This document shows positions 13,239 to 20,731 of a stretch of DNA of 21,542 nt, piece by piece; positions within the stretch are counted from its first letter, which is position 1, and the number at the start of each line of letters is the position of its first letter. The notes beneath the pieces are model-generated. The model was not told the origin of the DNA. It did no database searches and worked only from the letters and a program-made list of their open reading frames with translations. Source of the stretch: Promethearchaeota archaeon (GTDB lineage Archaea; Asgardarchaeota; Lokiarchaeia; Sigynarchaeales; SOKP01); contig JAUWBH010000101.1 in the NCBI GenBank assembly GCA_030605085.1, positions 1 to 21,542 of the forward strand, read 5' to 3'. Position numbers and translations under genes: made by a program.

Positions 13239-16200
13239 TCAAACCTTAACCTTTTCTTCTTTGCCTCGTTTGAAAATGAAATAAAAAACTAAAATTAAAA
13301 CAATCAAAATTGGAAAGGCAAGTACAGCAGGATTACTTCCACTGAAAATGTAAATATAATATGTTATTGCCAATAACGAAGCAAAAAAGCCAAAAATTGA
13401 ACCATAGTGGCTTAAAAATGTTTTTATTCTTCTTAAAAACATATATACTCTAAAATTCATTTTTTTTATTGTCTCTAATTCCTCTACATCTAAATCGTCT
13501 AAAATCTCAGGATTTTCATAATAAATACCAAAACGAGGATCATATTTTCCCTTTAACATTCCAACACTTATAAGAAAAATCAGGTGATCTTGTATTTTTT
13601 TTTTTTTAATTCTGAGCTCGTTATTTAAAAATCCAATTGTTAAATATTCATTTGCTACAGCTTTAATCGCCATTTCAATGTACGTTTTGACGATTATTCG
13701 TTCTAATGATTTTACTTTTTCCATTAATACAATAAAATATCCCTTGACAAACTTATTAAAATCGTCTAAGATGTGTTTATTTTTCAATTCAAAATTTATA
13801 GTTTGTTTATTAAAATCTTTTACTAAACTCTTAATATCTTTACTAATTTCTTTTACTTCTAATTCAATGTGTTTTACTCGTTTTTGAATTTTATAATGAG
13901 CTCTTCTAAATTCTTTTGTTTCAATGTCATCCTCCACTCTTGCTTGTAGCGTCCCTAGTAATTGACTCATGAGAATCTTCTTGTTATTAATATAAGTTAT
14001 CAATTTTCCACGGAAAGCTTCATTTTTTAAAATTCTTAACTCGTCTATTATTTTTTCTTTTTTATCTTCATATTCTTTTGCAAATTCTTTTTTTTTCTTT
14101 ACGATAAACTCGCCAATTTCAGAAGCTAATTGAAAAGACTCATTACTTTTATTCAATGTTAATTTTAAATCATTCTCGATTGTTTCTTGGGTTTGTTCAA
14201 ATTGACTTGCCAATTTTGTCCATTTACGCTCAAAACTTTCTTTAACCTTTAAATATGCTTTGCCTCGAGATTTTTCAATTTCTTCAAAAATTTTAGCATA
14301 TTTTTTATTTAGTTCTAATTTTAAAACATTAAATTCCTGGGCAATAAAGTTCTGTTTATTTGTAAAAAGTTCTAAATTACTTTTTATAGAATCAATAGCT
14401 AATTCGTTATTTTTAATGACTAAATCGAGATAATTCTTCGTGTCAAGGAATTCCTTTCTTGTTTTATCTATCTGAAGTTCTTCTATTTTGTTATTAAATT
14501 GAATTCGGATAATTTCATCAAAATTCAAATCGTTTATTCGATTTTTAAGTTCCAACATATTTACATTAAGCGTTCTATTTCTTATACTCGAATCGTAAAG
14601 AGCTAAAATTTTTCCAACAGTTTCCCTCGTTAATTTTAATAATTTACTTTCAATGAAATTTCGCAAATCTTTGTTCTTATAATAATGATTTGTGTAAATC
14701 AAGACACATTTTTCAGCTTCATAAAGTTCAGCGTTTAACTTAGAAATCTCAATCATATCTCTAATTCGTTCCATTAGAACTTTACATTTTAACCCTAATT
14801 CCTTTTTTAATTCAGAGACCTTTATGGTATTTGTTTTTTTCTCGCTAACTATTGAATTAATCTTTTCAGTAATAATGTTATTGATGTAATCATCTTTTAG
14901 GACGCTAATTTCGTGATTAATATACTCTTTGAAATTTTCCCATTGAATCGTAGTTACTTTATACTTATCGTCAAAATTAACAATTGTCTCCCTGCAATTG
15001 TTCAATTTCTTTAAGTAAAGCCTATCAGTTTCGTCAAATTTATTTTGAATATTGCCAAATCCATTAATTATCTCTTTAATTTTTTTATCAGCTGATTGAT
15101 CTAAACTATTTTTATAATTTTTTAACTCTGTTTTAAATTTAGATATCATTTTTGAAACAAAATTATCAAAATCCTTAAGTATTGCTCTATTTCTCGATTC
15201 TATTACGATATTTTTTAAAGTTTGTTCTTGTTCTTGAATAATTGAAACTAAATCACCCTCTAATAAATCTAATTTCCCTAATAAATGTCGATAGAGAAGA
15301 TATAGTTTCTGCTTAGATTTTATTTCAGTTTTAACATTTTTTTGAAGTTCTTTAATCTTATATATTTTATCGTTTAACAATCTTTCAGATTCGTCTTTTA
15401 TAATATTAAAAGCTTCCACGAATTTGTGATCATCTACTTTATTCTGGGCTTTATCACCTATGGCATTACTCTTTTGAATAAAGTTATTTTTCAACGAGCC
15501 TATTTTATCTAAATTTTCCTTAAAGAAATTGAATCCCTCCAAATAGTCTTTAAAAATCTCTGTTAAAAGCTCATTTATACTAATCCATTTGTTAATTATT
15601 TTAGTACGCTTCTGAACAATTAATTCTTCTTTTAAAGTTATTTTTTGAGAAATTTCGTGAATTTTTGCTCCGAATTCGTCAATATTTTGACGAAGTTTTT
15701 CGAATTCTTTAATAATTAAAGAAAATCCCTTATCGGAATAACCTTTTTCGAAAGTTTCTCTAAATAATTGCTTAAAATCATCTATTTTTCTATTAATAGC
15801 TTCGCTAAAAACGAAGATCTTCTCTTCTAACTCGTCTAAACTTTTATTTAAATCTCTTATTTCTTCTTTTTCAGATATTTTATCCATAAGATAGGCATTT
15901 ACTTCTTTCAATTTCTTGCTTAAAATTTCGTATAATTCTGACCACTGGGCGATTTCCGATTTAAAAATATTGTGAATATCAATATAATATAAATCTTCAT
16001 TAAACGAATTTTCAATATTTTCGTTAAGAAAGTCCGCTTCCATCAAAGCATCTCGGATGACATATTTTAATCTCTCTTTTGCTAGCGATAACTCCTCTAA
16101 CAAAAGGTAAGACTCGATTTCCTCCTTTATTTGCACCGAAGTAGTTTTTAATTTTAAGGTCATATTGAATATATCGTTCTTTATGTCCTTTAACTTGCTT

Positions 16201-16634
16201 TTTTCGTAATATAATCGATCTATATTAACTTCCGTATCAGAAACAATTATTTTTTCTAAAAAGAAATCTAAATAAAAATAATATTTTGTTTGAACCAAAA
16301 ACTTCTTTTTTGTTTTTATTTGCCCTTTAAAATAATTCCGATTAACCATATCAAGAACAAGTGAACGAACATCTCTTATTTTTATGGGATTATTTCTTTG
16401 TTTTATATTGTATTTTTTAATTATATCGGAAAGTGAAATTATGCTATTATTTAAAAGCTGATCGGATATCGTAGATGCAATAAGACTATTCCTTTCATTG
16501 AGATTCACTAAATAATTTCGGAATTCGACTTTATTATCTAAGATTTTTAAATTAATAGTGTAATAGCTATTAATATAAGAAATAACCTCTTCAATTCCAT
16601 GCGTCAGTCCATATGCTGTTTTAACCTGATTCAA
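13239..16634 (-). CDS. Giant coiled-coil protein with two C-terminal membrane helices
   Basis: 1131 residues as called. About residues 130-970 are almost entirely Lys/Glu/Ile/Leu helix, a long coiled coil. A winged-helix-like module may lie near the N-terminus (about 60-125, SLSDIIKKYNIKQRN with RDVRSLVLDMVNRNYF) and another before the membrane end (about 985-1040, YLTIGFLNNELRIKKKK with HLIFLISVGMLKGKYD). Two hydrophobic helices follow (about 1075-1095 and 1100-1120) with a basic tail, giving a tail-anchored layout. Function unknown; tethering, scaffold or cytoskeleton-like roles are guesses. The start at 16634 is a TTG with no ribosome binding site and there is no in-frame ATG for about 90 codons. 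The upstream toroid gene is in the same frame, separated only by TGA and 39 nt, so the two may be one gene. Confidence 0.7.
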   Translation of the reverse strand: MNQVKTAYGLTHGIEEVISYINSYYTINLKILDNKVEFRNYLVNLNERNSLIASTISDQLLNNSIISLSDIIKKYNIKQRNNPIKIRDVRSLVLDMVNRNYFKGQIKTKKKFLVQTKYYFYLDFFLEKIIVSDTEVNIDRLYYEKSKLKDIKNDIFNMTLKLKTTSVQIKEEIESYLLLEELSLAKERLKYVIRDALMEADFLNENIENSFNEDLYYIDIHNIFKSEIAQWSELYEILSKKLKEVNAYLMDKISEKEEIRDLNKSLDELEEKIFVFSEAINRKIDDFKQLFRETFEKGYSDKGFSLIIKEFEKLRQNIDEFGAKIHEISQKITLKEELIVQKRTKIINKWISINELLTEIFKDYLEGFNFFKENLDKIGSLKNNFIQKSNAIGDKAQNKVDDHKFVEAFNIIKDESERLLNDKIYKIKELQKNVKTEIKSKQKLYLLYRHLLGKLDLLEGDLVSIIQEQEQTLKNIVIESRNRAILKDFDNFVSKMISKFKTELKNYKNSLDQSADKKIKEIINGFGNIQNKFDETDRLYLKKLNNCRETIVNFDDKYKVTTIQWENFKEYINHEISVLKDDYINNIITEKINSIVSEKKTNTIKVSELKKELGLKCKVLMERIRDMIEISKLNAELYEAEKCVLIYTNHYYKNKDLRNFIESKLLKLTRETVGKILALYDSSIRNRTLNVNMLELKNRINDLNFDEIIRIQFNNKIEELQIDKTRKEFLDTKNYLDLVIKNNELAIDSIKSNLELFTNKQNFIAQEFNVLKLELNKKYAKIFEEIEKSRGKAYLKVKESFERKWTKLASQFEQTQETIENDLKLTLNKSNESFQLASEIGEFIVKKKKEFAKEYEDKKEKIIDELRILKNEAFRGKLITYINNKKILMSQLLGTLQARVEDDIETKEFRRAHYKIQKRVKHIELEVKEISKDIKSLVKDFNKQTINFELKNKHILDDFNKFVKGYFIVLMEKVKSLERIIVKTYIEMAIKAVANEYLTIGFLNNELRIKKKKIQDHLIFLISVGMLKGKYDPRFGIYYENPEILDDLDVEELETIKKMNFRVYMFLRRIKTFLSHYGSIFGFFASLLAITYYIYIFSGSNPAVLAFPILIVLILVFYFIFKRGKEEKVKV

Positions 16635-16655
16635 ATCAACATATTTTAGTAAGTC

Positions 16656-16676
16656 TAATTGCTTGAATATAAATCA
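16656..16676 (-). other. Speculative 21-nt mini-intron joining the toroid and coiled-coil ORFs
   Basis: On the minus strand ATTG (16682-16679) pairs perfectly with CAAT (16661-16658), with 3-nt bulges AAT and TAG. Cutting in BHB fashion would remove 16656-16676, including the TGA, and join NEIE to DLLKYVDLNQVKT in frame. There is no inner stem in this register; a competing 6-bp hairpin TTGAAT/ATTCAA overlaps it. Weak on its own. Confidence 0.25.
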
Positions 16677-17645
16677 TTCAATCTCGTTAATGAATTTGTT
16701 CCATATTATTGATAAAAGGATTATTAATTTTGAGATATCCATTAATTTAATAAGATTTGGACTAGTATTTTCGCTTAAAATTTCGTTCAAAGTTGAATTT
16801 ATAAATGAATAAATCCCTACTGGATTATAATCCAACAACCAAGAATAATTATCGAGCGCAAATGTTATCCAAAAAGTTGTGTTAATTCTTCCAGTCAATT
16901 TTTTAAAACTAAATCCACCGTTCTCTTTTTGAAATTGAAGCAAATATTGAATTTCCCTATCTTTAACATTATATTCAAGATCCAAATGTTTAAAACATAA
17001 TAATTTGAAAATTATTGAGGGCTCTCTTTTTTTATCGCCTAGAAATGAGAGAAAAATACTTTTATTAACACGAACATCGACTCCTAGTAGTATAAAGGAT
17101 TCTATAGCAAAATATAAATTTTGTTGACTGGAAGTTTTCTTACAAATTTCACAATCAATTTCAAGGCAATGTAAAAATTTATTTCCTTTTTTGTGCGCTA
17201 GGATAAAATCCTTTATTTCCCTATTAATTAAATCCATTCCTTTAGAAGCTAAATATTCTTTTATTAAACCAATAAGTTTTAAACTTGCTAAAGCGTAATA
17301 TGTGGACCATATATCTGGTTTTTTCGGAGAATTAGGAGCTTGTTTGAATCCTAACTTACCTTCTTGAAAAATTTCACACTTTTTTATGAATTCGTATATC
17401 TCATCAATATTTTCTTTCTCATCCTCGCCTAAATATTTTCTCAATAAAAGAAACCAATAAACATTTTCAAGATTTATTAACTTACTCGTAAATAAATCTT
17501 CATTAAAATAATGATATATCTTTAAAATTTCATCATTTTTACTAATGTAAAAAGCCCCTATATCCTTAACAAAAGCAAAAGAAACGAAAAGTTCTTTTTT
17601 AAATTCCGTTATATAAGGATAAGCAGTCTTCCCTTGAATTGTCAT
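16674..17645 (-). CDS. Alpha/alpha-toroid (prenyltransferase/squalene-oxidase repeat) protein
   Basis: 323 residues, ATG start. Repeats such as KPDIWSTYYALASLKLIG (about 109-126), NLYFAIESFILLGV and QFQKENGGFSFKKLTGRIN followed by TTFWITFALDNY match the QxxxGGF-W-T-YxALxxL repeats of the prenyltransferase beta / terpene cyclase toroid. Only about three to four repeats are clear, and the zinc or catalytic residues of prenyltransferases are not evident, so this is a fold prediction. A CxxDCEIC segment (about 156-164) may bind a metal. The end TGA (16674-16676) is in frame with the coiled-coil ORF downstream (see 13239-16634). Such repeat domains often act as binding modules in large archaeal proteins. 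Confidence 0.6.
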   Translation of the reverse strand: MTIQGKTAYPYITEFKKELFVSFAFVKDIGAFYISKNDEILKIYHYFNEDLFTSKLINLENVYWFLLLRKYLGEDEKENIDEIYEFIKKCEIFQEGKLGFKQAPNSPKKPDIWSTYYALASLKLIGLIKEYLASKGMDLINREIKDFILAHKKGNKFLHCLEIDCEICKKTSSQQNLYFAIESFILLGVDVRVNKSIFLSFLGDKKREPSIIFKLLCFKHLDLEYNVKDREIQYLLQFQKENGGFSFKKLTGRINTTFWITFALDNYSWLLDYNPVGIYSFINSTLNEILSENTSPNLIKLMDISKLIILLSIIWNKFINEIE

Positions 17646-17981
17646 GTTGACGATTTAGTTTTTTATAACTTTCTCTTTAATTATCGAAATGAATACATAA
17701 ACATAAAAAAAAAACATTCATTTATTTTTTTAGGAATATTTCTCAATAAAAATAAAGTAATATCTAGGTTTTATTTAGATTTAAAAAGTTATTTCAATTC
17801 CTTCGTTTAATTTTAGAATTAAAGCTTAAAAAGACCGATATTCTGTATTTTTTAAATAAAACTTTTGTGAGTGTGAAGTTAACCTGATATTTTAATTTAT
17901 CAAAAAAATCTAAAAGGGTTCTAACATTCTAACACATATAATTTTAGATAATAATTTTACAATATTTATCAGTGAATTCAT
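17646..17981. promoter_or_regulatory. Divergent intergenic region (336 nt)
   Basis: Very AT-rich gap between divergent genes. A TATA-like TTTTTTAAATAAA (about 17849-17861) could serve the aminotransferase, but lies about 120 nt before its ATG. I see no ORF, tRNA, hairpin terminator or repeat that I can support. Confidence 0.3.
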
Positions 17982-19166
17982 ATGGTTTCTAGAAGACTTA
18001 GAGACTTAGAATATGCGATAAGGGATGTTTCAGTTATAGCTAACGAAGTACGAAAAACAGGTAAAAAAGTTTACCATTTGAATATTGGTGATCCCGTTAA
18101 ATACGATTTTAGAACACCAAAATACATCTCTCAAGCTATGGCTGACGCTACCTTTGCTGGACAAAATTTCTATGTCGATTCTTTGGGAGTTAGAGAACTT
18201 CGGGAAGAAATATGCAAGTACGAGCAAGGAAAGAACTCGATCGATATTACTCCTGACGATATTTTAGTTACTTCTGGAGTAACTGAAGGAATCTTTTTCG
18301 TACTTTCAGGTTTAATGGAAAATAATAACGATATTCTAATTCCCGGTCCTTCCTATCCAGTTTATATTAATTATACAAAATTTTTTGACGGCATCCCTAT
18401 TGAATACAAATTAGAAGAAGAGAACGATTGGGAACCAAATATCGACGATTTACGAAAAAAAATTACTAATAAAACGCAAGCTATTTTGATTGGATCTCCT
18501 AATAATCCAACAGGCGTCGTATTTAATAAAAAAAAGACCAAAGAAATAATTGATATTGCGGGAGAATACGAAATTCCTATCGTTTCCGATGAAATATACG
18601 ACCAAATTGTATTTGAAAAGCAATATGTTTGCCCTGCTTCACTTAATAAGGATGTTCCTATAATTGGCATGAATGGATTCTCAAAAGCTCATCTTGCAAC
18701 AGGATGGAGAATCGGCTATATATATTATTACGATCCAGAGAACAAACTGGCAGAATTTAGAGAGGGTATAGAAAAAATGGCAAGGGCAAGGTTATGTGCT
18801 AATTCTGTCGCTCAATTTGCTGCCATAGAAGCTTTAAAGAATCCTGGACCTCATACGGACGAGATGGTTAAAGAATTAAGAAAAAGAAGAGATTATTCTT
18901 ATAAAAGAATCCGACAGATTGAAGGATTAACTTGTGTTAAGCCAGAAGGGGCTTTTTACTTGTTTCCAAAAATTGATTTTAAAGAGTTCTCTAAGTGGAA
19001 GGACGACAAAGAATTCGTTGTAGATCTTCTTAGGAAAACGGGCATTTGTACCGTTTATGGTTCTGGGTTTGGAAACTACGGTAAAGGACACGCAAGAATT
19101 ACTTTCTTACCAGAATTAAAAACCTTAGAAATTGTTTATAATCTCATCGAAGATTTTTTGAAATAG
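17982..19166 (+). CDS. PLP-dependent class I aminotransferase (alanine aminotransferase-like)
   Basis: 394 residues, ATG start. Fold-type I motifs: LNIGDP (33-38), the phosphate-site TSGVTEG (97-103), GPSYPVY (122-128), NNPTG (174-178, Asn175 binding PLP O3'), DEIY (203-206) and the Schiff-base lysine K235 in MNGFSKAHLATGWRIGY. The C-terminal ARITFLP holds the substrate-carboxylate Arg. The length is typical of archaeal alanine/aspartate aminotransferases, and the SKxxLATGWRIGY and PEGAFYLFPKI blocks match those annotated as alanine aminotransferase (pyruvate + glutamate to alanine + 2-oxoglutarate). Substrate is inferred only. It is convergent with the lactate/glycolate-oxidase-like unit, which could share pyruvate. 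Confidence 0.9.
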   Translation: MVSRRLRDLEYAIRDVSVIANEVRKTGKKVYHLNIGDPVKYDFRTPKYISQAMADATFAGQNFYVDSLGVRELREEICKYEQGKNSIDITPDDILVTSGVTEGIFFVLSGLMENNNDILIPGPSYPVYINYTKFFDGIPIEYKLEEENDWEPNIDDLRKKITNKTQAILIGSPNNPTGVVFNKKKTKEIIDIAGEYEIPIVSDEIYDQIVFEKQYVCPASLNKDVPIIGMNGFSKAHLATGWRIGYIYYYDPENKLAEFREGIEKMARARLCANSVAQFAAIEALKNPGPHTDEMVKELRKRRDYSYKRIRQIEGLTCVKPEGAFYLFPKIDFKEFSKWKDDKEFVVDLLRKTGICTVYGSGFGNYGKGHARITFLPELKTLEIVYNLIEDFLK

Positions 19167-19257
19167 ATTCAATAAATGTTTCTGATAATAGAATATTATT
19201 TTTATGAATACAAAAAAAAATTATAAAAAAATAATGAGCAAAAAAGCTCCTAATTAT

Positions 19258-20640
19258 TTATTCTAAAAGATCTTTTTCAGATGGCTTTTCTTTTATATCT
19301 AAAAGATTGTACTTACTGATCATTTCAAGAACGCCCATAACTTGCAAGCCATGAGCATAAAGTTCGTTGGCATCCGAAAGATTTCTCCAGCAAAAGGGAC
19401 ATTCAGTAGTAAGTATGTCTGCTCCAACTGCATTAGCTTCATCACATCTTAAACTCGCAGTTCTTAGAGAGAAATCGGGATAACCGGCTCTTACACCACC
19501 ACCCGCTCCACAACACATGCTATTTAGCTTTATGCGATACATTTCATCAAATTTTATTCCGACATCTTCCTCAAGTTTTCTTAATATCACTCTCGGGATT
19601 TCAAACCACGCATCTTGTCTCTGCTTTATCTTACGCATATCGAACATTAGATTTTTTGACTCTTTGATCATTTCCTGTTCAATGTCTACGGCAAAGTGTC
19701 TCCCAGTATGGCATGGATCGTGGTAAGTTACAACTTTACCTTTTAACTCTTTATTCGCTTTGAAATTGATTTTTCCATCTGTAATTAATTTAGAGATTAG
19801 TTCAAACGCGTGTTGGGTCTTGAAAGGAAGCTTTTCACCTTTCCCTATCCATTTAGGATAATCAATTGTAAATGTCCTATAGCAACCAGCGCACGAGAAA
19901 TAAACTTTTTCTAAATTCTTAAAGGCTTCGAGGTTTTTGTTCATTAATTCCTGCGCAGTATCCACGGCACCTACTCTAAAGAAAGGGCTTCCGCAACATA
20001 CTTCGTCTTCAATTAATGTAAAATTCATTCCTAACTGCTCAAAAACCTTCGCAGTTGCGATGGCAACTTCTACTTGACGATAACTCGCAGTACATCCCAC
20101 ATAATAGCCGATCTTAGCGTCTTTATTGTTAATATATTTTCCTAAACCGGCATCTTTTGACCATTTAAATCTTTCGTCAGCTGCACCACCATAAGGATTG
20201 TTTCTTTCCTTAACCAATCGGTCTACTAATTGATGTTTATCGATCATTGGTATGCCCGCTTCTACACACGCAGCACGTAGAGACTCAATTATATCCACAG
20301 TCGGAATTTTGTTTTCGCATTGAGCTGAACACATCCCGCAGGTTATACAGGGCATTAAAACATCTCTAACTTCTTCGGAAAATTCCAAATCACCGCTTAA
20401 AATTGAACGTGCAATCCATATTTTTCCCGCGTTCCAGAAAGCTTCCCATCCGTATTCAATACCTGCCGGGCAAGCGTCAACCATCCCTTCGTAAAGAACA
20501 TCTTTTTGTTTGCCTTTAAATTCACCAATCCCTTTTCTATCGGGTTCGCCAGAATAAGCAAAACGGCATGCCTTACAGTGAATACATTTATAAATATCTT
20601 TTTTTAAATCTTGTAACCTATCCATTCCAGTTTTTGACAT
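19258..20640 (-). CDS. Fe-S oxidoreductase with two CCG domains (GlcF/HdrD/LldE-like)
   Basis: 460 residues, ATG start with a strong AAAGGAGG 10 nt upstream. N-terminal cluster motifs: CIHCKAC (19-25) with a distant CP (57-58), and CITCGMCSAQC (98-108); the first motif is irregular, with the fourth Cys about 30 residues on. Two cysteine-rich CCG domains follow: GCTASYR / EVCCGSP / CAGCYRTF, and HDPCHTGRH / SMCCGAGGG / TECPFCW. CCG domains bind a non-cubane [4Fe-4S] or similar and are found in heterodisulfide reductase HdrB/D and in the GlcF or LldE subunits of glycolate/lactate oxidases. The FAD-linked oxidase just upstream makes the second role likely: electrons from a 2-hydroxyacid via FAD to the clusters and on to an unknown acceptor. 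Confidence 0.85.
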   Translation of the reverse strand: MSKTGMDRLQDLKKDIYKCIHCKACRFAYSGEPDRKGIGEFKGKQKDVLYEGMVDACPAGIEYGWEAFWNAGKIWIARSILSGDLEFSEEVRDVLMPCITCGMCSAQCENKIPTVDIIESLRAACVEAGIPMIDKHQLVDRLVKERNNPYGGAADERFKWSKDAGLGKYINNKDAKIGYYVGCTASYRQVEVAIATAKVFEQLGMNFTLIEDEVCCGSPFFRVGAVDTAQELMNKNLEAFKNLEKVYFSCAGCYRTFTIDYPKWIGKGEKLPFKTQHAFELISKLITDGKINFKANKELKGKVVTYHDPCHTGRHFAVDIEQEMIKESKNLMFDMRKIKQRQDAWFEIPRVILRKLEEDVGIKFDEMYRIKLNSMCCGAGGGVRAGYPDFSLRTASLRCDEANAVGADILTTECPFCWRNLSDANELYAHGLQVMGVLEMISKYNLLDIKEKPSEKDLLE

Positions 20641-20646
20641 TTTTCT

Positions 20647-20712
20647 TTAACCTCCTTTGTTTATGGAAAAATTATCTTCCATAGGATGCATTATCATATT
20701 TTTATTTTTCAT
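20647..20712 (-). CDS. 21-residue small ORF between the oxidase subunits
   Basis: ATG at 20712 is preceded by a strong ribosome binding site (AAAGGAGG, about 9 nt upstream) immediately after the FAD oxidase stop. It reads MKNKNMIMHPMEDNFSINKGG, shown here as MKNKNMIMHP then MEDNFSINKGG, and ends in TAA. Its last codons AAA GGA GGT TAA are also the ribosome binding site of the Fe-S gene, so its translation would sweep that site and could couple the two genes. It is short and Met-rich. No homologue is recalled. Either a tiny subunit or a leader peptide, or simply a decayed gap; the Shine-Dalgarno is the main evidence. Confidence 0.5.
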   Translation of the reverse strand: MKNKNMIMHPMEDNFSINKGG

Positions 20713-20731
20713 TTCTATCAACCTCCTTTGC

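Noticed and set aside
17646..17981. tRNA or other structured RNA gene in the 336-nt gap
   Set aside because: No cloverleaf, no GTTCRA-like box and no stable hairpin was found by eye.
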